A DNA stretch of 64,000 nucleotides from the NCBI GenBank assembly GCA_046233135.1, contig JBJXHN010000006.1:186001-250000 (forward strand). The letters are read 5' to 3'. The stretch comes from JBJXHN01 sp046233135. Its GTDB lineage: Bacteria; Pseudomonadota; Alphaproteobacteria; Rhodospirillales; Rhodospirillaceae. Below, piece after piece: positions 9,047 to 16,972 of the stretch. The position numbers and the translations under genes are program-made. The first letter of the stretch is position 1. Each line of letters opens with the position of its first letter. The notes beneath the pieces were generated by a model that saw nothing but the letters and a program-made list of their open reading frames with translations, had not been told where the DNA came from and made no database searches.

Positions 9047-10263
9047 CCTCGACCGCGATGACCCCGACCCCAAAGGAACGGGTCGCCGTATTCCTCCTGG
9101 GTTTCGCAGCCTTCCTGCCGTTGTACGCCCCCCAGTCCGTCCTGCCGCAAATGGCGGACGCGCTGGGGACGTCCCTGGCCGAAACAGGCTCCGTCATCGG
9201 TGCCACCACGTTGGCCGTCGCCCTGGCGGCCCCCGTGGCGGGACCCCTGACAGACCGCTTCGGCCGGAAACGGTCCATGCTCATCGCCCTGGCCCTGCTT
9301 GGCCCCCTGACCCTGGCTCTGGTGTGGTGTGCCACCCTGGATCAGATCCGGGTGGCCCGGTTCGTTCAGGGGATGGTTCTACCTGCCCTCCTGACCGGTG
9401 CCGTCACCTATATTGGCGGTCGCTGGGCAGGGGTGGCCTCGGCGGGGATCATGGGGGTGTTCGTAGGCGGATCCGCCATGGGCGGCTTCGTCGGACGGTT
9501 CGCCGCAGGGTGGTTCGGAGAGCATTACGGCTGGCAGGCGGGGTTTGCCGCGCTTGCCGTATTGTCGGCGGCCTGCCTGCCTTTCGTCTGGCGGGGGCTG
9601 GAGGCCGACAAGCCCGATACCTCGGTGCGTCTGCGGCTGCATCTTGCGGCCGCCCGGCAGCACCTTCGTGACCCGAACATGGGTGCCGTCTATGCCTTCG
9701 GCGCCACGGTGCTTTTCGCCATGACCGGGACCTTGTCCTATGTGGGGTTCCATCTCGCCGGTCCGCCGTTCGGGATGTCCTCCGGCGATATCGGGCTGAT
9801 GTTCCTCGTTTATCCCGTGGCGGCCTCTTTCGCGCCATTGAACGGCAAGCTGCTGAAGCGGTTGCCCGTCCGGGCGGCTGCGGCGGTGGGCTGCGCCATC
9901 TGCCTGACCGGGCAGGGTCTGTTGCTGGTGCCGACCATTCCGATGGCGGCGCTGGGGATCTGTGTCTTCATTGCCGGGATCTTCCTGTCCCAGTCCATGG
10001 CCTTGGGATATGTGGGGCGCACCGCCCGTCATAGCCCGGGGGCGGCGGCGGGGCTTTATGTGTCGTTCTTCTATTTCGGGGGCAGCCTGGGGTCCATCCT
10101 GCCCGGACTGGTCTGGCCGGCCCATGGTTGGACCGGTGCCGTGGCCCTGATTTCCGGCACCATCCTGCTGGGGGGCGTGGCAGCCCAGTTCATGCGGGGC
10201 CAACCCCGGGACAGTGGGGAGAAGCCGGCGGCGGAGAATCCCCCGCAGGCCGATGCGGCATAA
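9043..10263 (+). CDS. MFS transporter, probable efflux type
   Basis: 406 residues and about twelve membrane helices. The MFS motif A, GPLTDRFGRKRSMLIALALLG, lies between helices 2 and 3. The N-terminal FLPLYAPQSVLPQMADALGTS resembles the YnfM/drug-proton antiporter group of inner-membrane exporters. Its start overlaps the stop of the MenD-like gene by four bases, so the two are translationally coupled. It may export the product of that enzyme, though this is inference. A strong hairpin terminator follows. Confidence 0.85.
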   Translation: MTSTAMTPTPKERVAVFLLGFAAFLPLYAPQSVLPQMADALGTSLAETGSVIGATTLAVALAAPVAGPLTDRFGRKRSMLIALALLGPLTLALVWCATLDQIRVARFVQGMVLPALLTGAVTYIGGRWAGVASAGIMGVFVGGSAMGGFVGRFAAGWFGEHYGWQAGFAALAVLSAACLPFVWRGLEADKPDTSVRLRLHLAAARQHLRDPNMGAVYAFGATVLFAMTGTLSYVGFHLAGPPFGMSSGDIGLMFLVYPVAASFAPLNGKLLKRLPVRAAAAVGCAICLTGQGLLLVPTIPMAALGICVFIAGIFLSQSMALGYVGRTARHSPGAAAGLYVSFFYFGGSLGSILPGLVWPAHGWTGAVALISGTILLGGVAAQFMRGQPRDSGEKPAAENPPQADAA

Positions 10264-10315
10264 GGGTCCGTGGCAGCCGCCGATAAGGCTGGTGCGGGAT
10301 CAGCACCAAAAAGCA

Positions 10316-10360
10316 CGAGGCCTTCGTCCCCCCGACCAGGGCGAAGGCCTCGCGTCTTTT
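10316..10360. terminator. Bidirectional intrinsic terminator
   Basis: A perfect 11-bp stem, CGAGGCCTTCG (10316-10326) with CGAAGGCCTCG (10342-10352), followed by CGTCTTTT on the plus strand. On the minus strand the same stem is followed by TGCTTTTT. It separates the convergent MFS and cupin genes and can serve both. Confidence 0.85.
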
Positions 10361-10375
10361 CAGGTCCGTGCTTTT

Positions 10376-10873
10376 TTAGTATTTAGTCGCCGGCGCTTCC
10401 GGAGCCCCTTCTTCATCCTTGCGGACGGACAGGGGGGCGCCGACTTCGCCGAAGTAGACGGCGAGCAGACGAAGCGGCTTGTCCGTCTCGTTGGTGCCGT
10501 AATGCCAGACCGACGTTTCCATGAAGGCATCCCCGGCCTTGAAGACCTTCGGTTCCATGCCCTCCGGATGGATGGTCAGTTCGCCTTCCAGAATGTAGGC
10601 GTACAGCGGCACCGTATGTCGGTGCACGGAGGTTTTGGAGTGGGGCGGGAAGGTGGTGATCCGCGATGTGACGAACGGCGTCCCCGTGGGATAGACAATG
10701 GGGACACCATCGCCGTGGGTGCCGGTCTTCAGCAGGTATACGCTGCTGATCTTTTGCGGGTCTTCCGGTGTGGTCGTCTGGGGCGCTGTGTCTTGTGTGG
10801 CGCAGGCCGACAGGGCCAGGGCAGTTGACAGTAAAGCGGCTCCCATGAACGGTTTGGACGTGATCAAACCCAT
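10376..10873 (-). CDS. Cupin-domain lipoprotein
   Basis: 165 residues. The N-terminus is a lipoprotein signal ending in a lipobox (ALALSACATQ). A single cupin barrel follows, with motif 1-like HSKTSVHRHTVPLYAYILEGELTIHPEG and motif 2-like VFKAGDAFMETSVWHYGTN. The histidines could hold a metal. The protein would be anchored in a periplasm-facing membrane. No substrate can be assigned. I chose the ATG at 10873 (MGLITSKPF), which has AAGGA upstream, over a start ten codons earlier. Confidence 0.8.
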   Translation of the reverse strand: MGLITSKPFMGAALLSTALALSACATQDTAPQTTTPEDPQKISSVYLLKTGTHGDGVPIVYPTGTPFVTSRITTFPPHSKTSVHRHTVPLYAYILEGELTIHPEGMEPKVFKAGDAFMETSVWHYGTNETDKPLRLLAVYFGEVGAPLSVRKDEEGAPEAPATKY

Positions 10874-11146
10874 CGTCTCTGTCCTTTTCTTGCTGCGTTG
10901 CAACGGGAAGGCGGCGCATTCACGTAATGAAGGAGTGCAGCTTCGGGAAAGGCGGTGAGGCGGCTTCTGGTCAGCGGCACTCCGGGGTTGGAAGCGGGCA
11001 AAGGAGGACCGTCGCGAGAACGGCGTTGCTCGCTTCTCTCAGGCTCCCCGCCATCGTTGAGAGGAAGGGCGGGAGGCCACGGGCTCCGGGGCGGGGGACG
11101 CCCCAGGATGCGGGAAAGGGGGAGAAAGTCGCGGTCCGAAGGGTAA

Positions 11147-11170
11147 CCGGATCAGGAATTCCTGATCCGG
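11147..11170. repeat. 24-bp perfect palindrome over the chemoreceptor stop codon
   Basis: CCGGATCAGGAA followed directly by its reverse complement TTCCTGATCCGG, centred on GAATTC. The last codons and stop of the minus-strand chemoreceptor gene lie inside it. There is no T-tract, so it is not a standard intrinsic terminator. It could be a transcript-end stabilising hairpin or a dyad bound by a protein. Confidence 0.7.
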
Positions 11171-13170
11171 CCGGTGAAGGCATTGACTTCGTTGCGAAGG
11201 ATGGAGGTCTGCTGGGCGAGAGTCGCGGAGCTGCTGAGCAGGTTATCCGCGGCACTGCTCGAATCCGTCACTTGGTGCATGACGTCCGAGATGGTCTTGG
11301 CCACCTCGGTGGTACCAACGGCAGCCTGCTGCAGGCTGACACCGATTTCCCGGGTGGCCTCGTACTGTTCTTCAATGGCTGAGGAGATTTCCCCGGCGAT
11401 GTCGTTCATGCGGCTGATGGTCGATGCGATGTGGCGAATGGCGCTCACCGCGTCCTGGGTCGCTGACTGGATGGCTTCCACCTGCACGCCGATATCGCCG
11501 GTCGCCGAAGAGGTCTGGTTGGCCAGGGCCTTCACTTCGTTGGCGACCACCGCGAAGCCCTTGCCGGCATCGCCGGCACGGGCGGCTTCGATGGTGGCGT
11601 TGAGGGCCAGCAGGTTGGTCTGGCTGGCGATCTTCTGGATCAGGTGGACCACCGCGCCGATGCGGTTGGCGGCTTCGATCAGGCTGTTGACCACCTGATC
11701 CGCCTGACGGGCTTCTTCCACCGCCGAACCGGCAATGCTGGTGGATTCGTTGACCTGAGAGCTGATGCTCGCCACCGATCCGGTCAGCTGTTCCACCGCC
11801 GCGGCCACAAGATTGACGTTGACGCTGGCTTCTTCGGTGGCGGCGGCCCCCTGTGTGGCATGGTCGCGGGTCTGCTGCGAGATGTTGTCCACGGTCTGGG
11901 CGTTGACCTGCACCGTGTCGGCCACCTTGATCACGCTTTGCACCACGTCCATCACGGAGCTTTCGAAGTTCTGGGCCAGAGCGTTCATCGTGCGGTACTT
12001 TTCTTCTTCCGCACGCTGGCGTTCTTCTTCCTGAGCAGACCTCAGGCGGTCCATTTCGATGGCATTGTCCTTGAAGACTTGCACCGCCCGGGCCATGTCG
12101 CCCACTTCATCGTGGCGGGTGGTGGCAGGAATGCGCAGGCTGGTGTCGCCGCTGGCCAGGGTCACCATCGCCTGGGTCAGCTTGCGCACCGGGCGGGCAA
12201 TCGAGGAGCCGATCAGGACAGCGAAGATGATCCCCAGGGCAATCGCGAGGATGGGCATGAGCACGGCCTGGGTGCGACCGTTGCTGACAACGTCGCGGGC
12301 TTCGGCCTGGGCGGCGGTCTGGGCGTTGGCAAAGGTCAGCACCGTGGCTTCCACCGCCGACATCAGGTGATCCAGGGCGTCGCGGCTGTCGATCTGGGCC
12401 TGCTTCAGGGCCAGATTGCCCTCGGTCACATTGACCAGACCGGCAGAAAACGTTTCCAGACCCGGAGCCATGGAGCCGACGAACCGGCTGACGCGCTTGT
12501 TGGTGGCCGACGCCGTCAGCTTTTCGGTGACCTCCTTCACGCGGTCCAGCTCGTTGGTGGCCGCAGCGGCATCGTTGGGATCGGAGGTGTAGAGGTAGCG
12601 GGAGGTGGCCATGCGGCTGGCTTGCAGGGCCTGCACCAGACGCAGGGCGTCATTCTGGACCGCCGGAGGTTCCTTGGACAGGGCCAGTCCGACGATCGCC
12701 ATCACGGTGGTGTTGAGTTGGGTTCCGGACAGGTCGGTGTTTTTCTGGCCTTCCAGGCGGGTATTGACGGCCGCGACGATCCGGTCGAAGGCGGCACGGT
12801 ATTCGGCGGCGGCCTTCTGGATGGTGTCCACCTGTTCCTGGGCGGCCTTGTCGCTGACGGTGGCCAGGGACTGCTCGAAACTGGCCAGTTCGTTCTTTGC
12901 TTCTTCGAGGGAGTCACCGGTCTGCAAAACGATGTAATTCAGAACGATACGGTCGAGACGTTCGCTGTTCTGGGCGAGTCTTCCCGCGTCCATGGCATCG
13001 CGGCCTTTGGTCACCACCTGATCGACCTGTTCGTCGATGGTGCCGACGGACCGTACGAACTGAACGCCGAGGACCGCAACCAGCAGCAGGATGGCCAGGA
13101 AGCCAAGCGAGATTCTCTGGAGGACCTTCAAGCGAGAGAATATGCCAGGGACAGCGGCGGTATCACTCAT
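11152..13170 (-). CDS. Methyl-accepting chemotaxis protein
   Basis: 672 residues. A short cytoplasmic N-terminus is followed by TM1 (about residues 20-40), a periplasmic helical sensor domain of about 260 residues, and TM2 (about 300-323, ILAIALGIIFAVLIGSSIARP). A HAMP domain and a long signalling domain follow, with the conserved hairpin-tip region IGAVVHLIQKIASQTNLLALNATIEAARAG and VVANEVKALANQTS. No C-terminal CheR-tethering pentapeptide is visible. It lies 92 bp downstream of a TRAP binding-protein gene on the same strand. A GAAGAGGC/GCCTCTTC stem (13199-13231) lies in the gap. The binding protein may present a ligand to this receptor, but this is inference. Confidence 0.92.
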   Translation of the reverse strand: MSDTAAVPGIFSRLKVLQRISLGFLAILLLVAVLGVQFVRSVGTIDEQVDQVVTKGRDAMDAGRLAQNSERLDRIVLNYIVLQTGDSLEEAKNELASFEQSLATVSDKAAQEQVDTIQKAAAEYRAAFDRIVAAVNTRLEGQKNTDLSGTQLNTTVMAIVGLALSKEPPAVQNDALRLVQALQASRMATSRYLYTSDPNDAAAATNELDRVKEVTEKLTASATNKRVSRFVGSMAPGLETFSAGLVNVTEGNLALKQAQIDSRDALDHLMSAVEATVLTFANAQTAAQAEARDVVSNGRTQAVLMPILAIALGIIFAVLIGSSIARPVRKLTQAMVTLASGDTSLRIPATTRHDEVGDMARAVQVFKDNAIEMDRLRSAQEEERQRAEEEKYRTMNALAQNFESSVMDVVQSVIKVADTVQVNAQTVDNISQQTRDHATQGAAATEEASVNVNLVAAAVEQLTGSVASISSQVNESTSIAGSAVEEARQADQVVNSLIEAANRIGAVVHLIQKIASQTNLLALNATIEAARAGDAGKGFAVVANEVKALANQTSSATGDIGVQVEAIQSATQDAVSAIRHIASTISRMNDIAGEISSAIEEQYEATREIGVSLQQAAVGTTEVAKTISDVMHQVTDSSSAADNLLSSSATLAQQTSILRNEVNAFTGRIRNS

Positions 13171-13262
13171 TTCGGTAAACTCTCACACAACGGCTGGGGA
13201 AGAGGCCCGCGAAGGAGCTACGAGCCTCTTCGGCCCTCAGCTAGAGAAAGGTAGGCGACTCG

Positions 13263-14240
13263 TTACTTGGTGTTCCGGATCGCGTCGATTTTTTCCATGG
13301 TGAACTGTTCGGCGTACTTGGCATAGAAGGGCGCCAGGGCTTCTTCGAACGCGGTACGGTTGAACTGTTCCGGCGGGGTGATTTCCATGCCGGCGGCCTT
13401 CAGCACTTCCAGGCCTTCCACGTCCTTGGTGCGAACGTACTCGCGAGACGCCTGGCCTCCGGCCTTGGCGGCAGCCACGAAAGCTTCCTGCACTTCCGGC
13501 GGGAATTCGTCGTACAGATCCTTGTTGATCAGGATCACGGCCGGCGCGTAGGTGTGGTAGGACAGGGTGATGTACTTCTGCACATCCTGGAGCTTGGAGC
13601 CGATGATGGTGGCCACGGGGTTTTCCTGACCGTCGAACTCGCCGCGTTCCAGCGCGGAATACAGCTGAGAGAACGGGAGAACGTCGGTTTTGGCACCCAG
13701 AGTGGTGAAGGCGTCGTTGTAGATCTGGCTGGCGGTCAGGCGGATCTTCAGGCCGGCGAGATCCGCCGGTTCCTTCACCGCATGGGCGGAATTGGTCAGC
13801 TGACGGAAGCCGTTTTCACCCCAGGCCAGACCGACGGTGTTCTTTTCCAGGAACGAGTCCAACATTTCCTGGCCAATCGGGCCATCCAGCACCGCATCGG
13901 CGTGTTCGGGGCCGCGGAACAGCATCATCAGGTCGATCACGCCGACCGCCGGGTTGAAGTTTGACAAGTTACCGCCAGACGACGACATCACCATGTCCAC
14001 GGTGCCCAGCGCGACGGCGTCCAGAACGTCGGCACCGGAGCCCAGGGCGCTGGCGGGATATTCTTCCAGCTGATACTCGCCGCCGGTGCTCTTCGCCAGT
14101 TCTTCATTCATCACCTTGATGGCTTCACTGAACTGGGAGCCCTTCGGCAGCACGTGGCCGATCTTCAGGGTTTCGGCACTGGCCTGAGCGGCCGTGAACA
14201 TCATCGCGGTCGCAGCGAGTATACAAGATAGACGTTTCAA
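13263..14240 (-). CDS. TRAP transporter substrate-binding protein (DctP family)
   Basis: 325 residues. The signal peptide runs KRLSCILAATAMMFTAAQASA, then ETLKIGHVLPKGSQFSEAIKVM, the standard DctP-fold beginning. The segment ENGFRQLTNSAHAVKEPADLAGLKIR carries the family's ligand-carboxylate arginine. The start is best taken as TTG at 14240: AGGAGG lies exactly 5 bases upstream, and the signal peptide then begins properly. No DctQ or DctM gene is adjacent, so this is an orphan binding protein paired with a chemoreceptor. Confidence 0.9.
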   Translation of the reverse strand: MKRLSCILAATAMMFTAAQASAETLKIGHVLPKGSQFSEAIKVMNEELAKSTGGEYQLEEYPASALGSGADVLDAVALGTVDMVMSSSGGNLSNFNPAVGVIDLMMLFRGPEHADAVLDGPIGQEMLDSFLEKNTVGLAWGENGFRQLTNSAHAVKEPADLAGLKIRLTASQIYNDAFTTLGAKTDVLPFSQLYSALERGEFDGQENPVATIIGSKLQDVQKYITLSYHTYAPAVILINKDLYDEFPPEVQEAFVAAAKAGGQASREYVRTKDVEGLEVLKAAGMEITPPEQFNRTAFEEALAPFYAKYAEQFTMEKIDAIRNTK

Positions 14241-14980
14241 TTTGACCTCCTGAGCGGAACTTTGGCAGTGCCACAACTTCAATTGTTATCCGCTTAAGTC
14301 GCAAGGACAATGCGGAGACTGTCGTGGGGGGAACCAAGGACCTTCTGAAACTGTTCTTGGGCCGGGGGATACCCCTTTCGGAAACCCGGTTTAGGACACT
14401 AGGAGGGAAAACTGTGAATTGCAAGATTTTTGGTTGTGAATTGGGGTTAGAGATTGGTGTAGATAGATTTACTTAAAACACAAATGCATTTTATCAATTA
14501 CTAGTTCAAAAACCACCCTGGGGGGTTTGGTCGCTCCGGTGGCGATAAGAGTCGCGTTGCCCGAGGAAATGTCGGAACTATAGTCTGGTTGGGGGTATTT
14601 TGGAATATGGATTTGCGGTTGAATTTCACCCGGCGGCAGCCGTATCCGCGTCCCGTAGCGAACGTAAATCAGTATTATTGGATGTACTTTGATGAGGCAA
14701 CTCTTGATATCAAACGAAGGGTGTCACGATTTGTGGTGACCGTTGGTTTGCTTGGATTTTGGGGACTCGGGCTGGGTTGGACCGGCGCGGATGCTCTGGT
14801 CGCAGCTGCCTTGTCTGGAGTCCGCATGGGAAAATGGGGGCGGGAGGGTGGATAGGCGGGATCGATGGCGGACGGAAGGGCGACTCCCGATCCTTCCGCC
14901 ACGTTTCTTTGCTTTCGTGGTGATGCGCAGGGGCGGTGATGGCGTCTCAGGGGGCCGACCGGCCGCAGACAGACCCGATT
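14241..14980. other. 740-bp intergenic region, no supported gene
   Basis: Partly AT-rich (about 14400-14760). An 88-codon plus frame at 14589-14855 has no recognisable features. The bases near 14280-14295 read on the minus strand as AGCGGATAACAATTG, probably part of the promoter region of the TRAP binding-protein gene. A stem, CGGAAGG (14873-14879) with CCTTCCG (14892-14898) followed by a T-rich stretch, may be a weak plus-strand terminator. Confidence 0.5.
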
Positions 14981-15640
14981 TCAGGCCGGTTCCGTCGACT
15001 CCGTATCTCCGGACTGTCGGCGGGGCATCGCGCGGCGCGTGGTCTCTCCCCAGCGGTGGACGGTGTTCAGGTCCAGATCGAACAGATCCAGCACCCGCCC
15101 CACCGTATGGTCCACCATCTCGTCCAGGTTTTGCGGCTTGGCGTAGAAGGCCGGCACGGGCGGGGCGATGACGGCGCCCATCTCCGTCAACTGAGCCATG
15201 GTGCGCAGATGTCCCAGGTGCAGAGGCGTCTCGCGCGTCATCAAGACCAGTCGCCGCCGGTCCTTAAGGACTACATCGGCGGCCCGGGTCAGCAGGCTGG
15301 CGGTGATGCCATGGGCGATTTCGGACATGCTGCGCATGGAACAGGGCGCTACCACCATGCCGAGGGTCTTGAACGATCCGGAGGAGATGCAGGCGGCGAT
15401 ATCGTCCATGGGATGCCAGACATCGGCCAGCGCCCGGACCTGGGCCACCTTCCAGTCGGTTTCCAGGGCCAGGGTGACCTCGGCCGAGCGCGAGAGGATC
15501 AGATGGGTCTCGATATCCGTTTCCCGCAGCACCTGGAGCATGCGGATGCCGTAGATGACCCCCGACGCCCCGGTGATGCCGACGATCAGGCGGCGCGGAC
15601 GGGACGGCGGCGGCTGGTCCGTGGGCGGCGGCGGGGTCAT
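14981..15640 (-). CDS. ubiX: UbiX family flavin prenyltransferase
   Basis: 219 residues. The FMN-binding P-loop-like IVGITGASGVIYGIRMLQ is near residue 20, with SFKTLGMVVAPCSMRSMSEIAHGI, RRRLVLMTRETPLHLGHLRTM and PPVPAFYAKPQNLDEMVDHTVGRVLD in the standard UbiX/Pad1 order. UbiX makes prenylated FMN, the cofactor needed by UbiD decarboxylases, and a UbiD homologue lies 6 kb upstream in the same orientation. The start overlaps the stop of the hydroxyacid dehydrogenase gene as ATGA. A Pro-rich tail precedes the first strand. Confidence 0.92.
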   Translation of the reverse strand: MTPPPPTDQPPPSRPRRLIVGITGASGVIYGIRMLQVLRETDIETHLILSRSAEVTLALETDWKVAQVRALADVWHPMDDIAACISSGSFKTLGMVVAPCSMRSMSEIAHGITASLLTRAADVVLKDRRRLVLMTRETPLHLGHLRTMAQLTEMGAVIAPPVPAFYAKPQNLDEMVDHTVGRVLDLFDLDLNTVHRWGETTRRAMPRRQSGDTESTEPA

Positions 15641-16899
15641 GGCAGGCCTCCTTCGGCCCGGCGGTCCGGGAAATGCCAGCGTCCCGGGTGACGCAGGTCG
15701 ACCCGGCGCAGGGACAGAATGTCGGCGACCCCCGCCTGAGCCATGGCCCCGCGGGTTTCTTCTGTCAGCATCTCGGCCACATGGGCGGCTCCCGGCCGGC
15801 CCATGGCGGCAAGCCCCACCAGAAAGGCGCGGCCGCAGAAGACCGCATCGGCTCCCAGCGCCAGGGCGCGTACGGCGTCCAGGCCGCTGCGGATGCCGCT
15901 GTCGAACAGCACGGTCGCCCTGCCGGCCACAGCCTCGGCGACGGCCGGCAACAGATCGATGGCTGGCGGCGAACCGTCGGACTGACGTCCACCGTGGTTG
16001 GACACCAGGATGCCGTCGACTCCCATTTCCGTCGCCTTGCGGGCATCGTCGGGGTGCAGCACGCCTTTCAGCACCAGGGCGCGGGGCCAGGCAGCCCGCA
16101 ACCGCCGGATTTCATCCCAGGAAAATGTGCCGCGTACGTGACTCTGGACGAAGGCGGCCACCTCGCCCTGGTCCGGCTTGATCCCGGCATAGGGGGTGAT
16201 GCTGCCGAAGGTGGGCATGCCGGTGCGCAGGTATTCCCAGGCCCAGGGCCAGGACAGGGCCACTTGCGCCACTGCCTTGGCGCTGGGGCGGAAAGGCACC
16301 ACCAGGCCATTGCGCATGTCCTTTGGCCTTTTCGCGCGGACGGGCGCATCCAGGGTGGCTACCAGGGCCTTGGCCCCGGCGGCGTCGGCCCGGCGCATCA
16401 GGTCGAAGGTGACCGCGTGGTCGTCGGCGGGCATGCCGTACAGCTGGAACCAGAGGGTGTCCGGGCAGCGGGCGGCCGTCTCTTCAATGGACATCGAGGC
16501 CAGGGTGCCGACGATATAGGGCAGGCGGAAGGCATGGGCGGCGTCGGCCAGGGGACGGGTGGCGTCGGGCCAGACCAGACCGTCCACGCCGACAGGAGCG
16601 ATGCCGACGGGAGAGTCATAGCGGTCGCCGAACAGGGTGACTTCGGTGGAGACCGGGCCGGGAGCGCCGAAGCGGGGCACGATTTCGATGGCGTCCAGGG
16701 CTGCGCGGTTCCGGCCTACGCCTTTGTGGTCGCCGGTGCCGCCATCCAGGAAGTCCCAGGCGAAGCCGGGAATGCGGCGGCGGGCGCGGGCTTCCAGGTA
16801 ACCGAGGGTGGGGTAGCGGCGGCGTCGGGCGGCATCGGCCCCGGTGGCGCCCCCCGCGCCCCATCCCCGGGAGGCAATGGGAGTGGTGGGTTTGCTCAT
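15637..16899 (-). CDS. FMN-dependent alpha-hydroxy acid dehydrogenase
   Basis: 420 residues of the L-lactate/mandelate dehydrogenase and glycolate oxidase family. The second half shows LVLKGVLHPDDARKATEMGVDGILVSNHGGRQSDG, with catalytic base H302, the adjacent Arg, and the FMN-phosphate segment VLFDSGIRSGLDAVRALALGADAVFCGR. It oxidises a 2-hydroxyacid to the 2-oxoacid. A mandelate-like substrate is suggested by the nearby ThDP decarboxylase-like enzyme, but lactate-like substrates remain possible. The ATG at 16899 has AGGA 9 bases upstream. It is separated from the TRAP genes by a terminator. Confidence 0.85.
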   Translation of the reverse strand: MSKPTTPIASRGWGAGGATGADAARRRRYPTLGYLEARARRRIPGFAWDFLDGGTGDHKGVGRNRAALDAIEIVPRFGAPGPVSTEVTLFGDRYDSPVGIAPVGVDGLVWPDATRPLADAAHAFRLPYIVGTLASMSIEETAARCPDTLWFQLYGMPADDHAVTFDLMRRADAAGAKALVATLDAPVRAKRPKDMRNGLVVPFRPSAKAVAQVALSWPWAWEYLRTGMPTFGSITPYAGIKPDQGEVAAFVQSHVRGTFSWDEIRRLRAAWPRALVLKGVLHPDDARKATEMGVDGILVSNHGGRQSDGSPPAIDLLPAVAEAVAGRATVLFDSGIRSGLDAVRALALGADAVFCGRAFLVGLAAMGRPGAAHVAEMLTEETRGAMAQAGVADILSLRRVDLRHPGRWHFPDRRAEGGLP

Positions 16900-16916
16900 C
16901 AACGAAAATCCTGCTG

Positions 16917-16965
16917 GAAAAAAGGGGGGTGCTCCGGAAAGGGGGAGGCCGGCTGGAGCACCCCC
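16917..16965 (-). terminator. Intrinsic terminator after TRAP permease gene
   Basis: Read on the minus strand, GGGGGTGCTCC and GGAGCACCCCC (plus-strand arms 16955-16965 and 16925-16935) form an 11-bp stem, followed by CTTTTTT. It lies between the TRAP permease stop and the hydroxyacid dehydrogenase start, so it would attenuate read-through into the latter and ubiX. Confidence 0.8.
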
Positions 16966-16972
16966 AGGAGAG

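Noticed and set aside
14254..14275. TGGCAC upstream of the TRAP binding-protein gene as a sigma-54 -24 element
   Set aside because: There is no GC at the required -12 spacing (GT instead), so it fails the GG-N10-GC rule.
14280..14295. AGCGGATAACAATT on the minus strand, matching 14 bases of the E. coli lac operator
   Set aside because: Only half an operator, with no left arm and no LacI-type gene nearby; treated as chance.
14589..14855. 88-codon plus-strand frame in an intergenic region
   Set aside because: No ribosome site, no family resemblance, and composition that looks non-coding.
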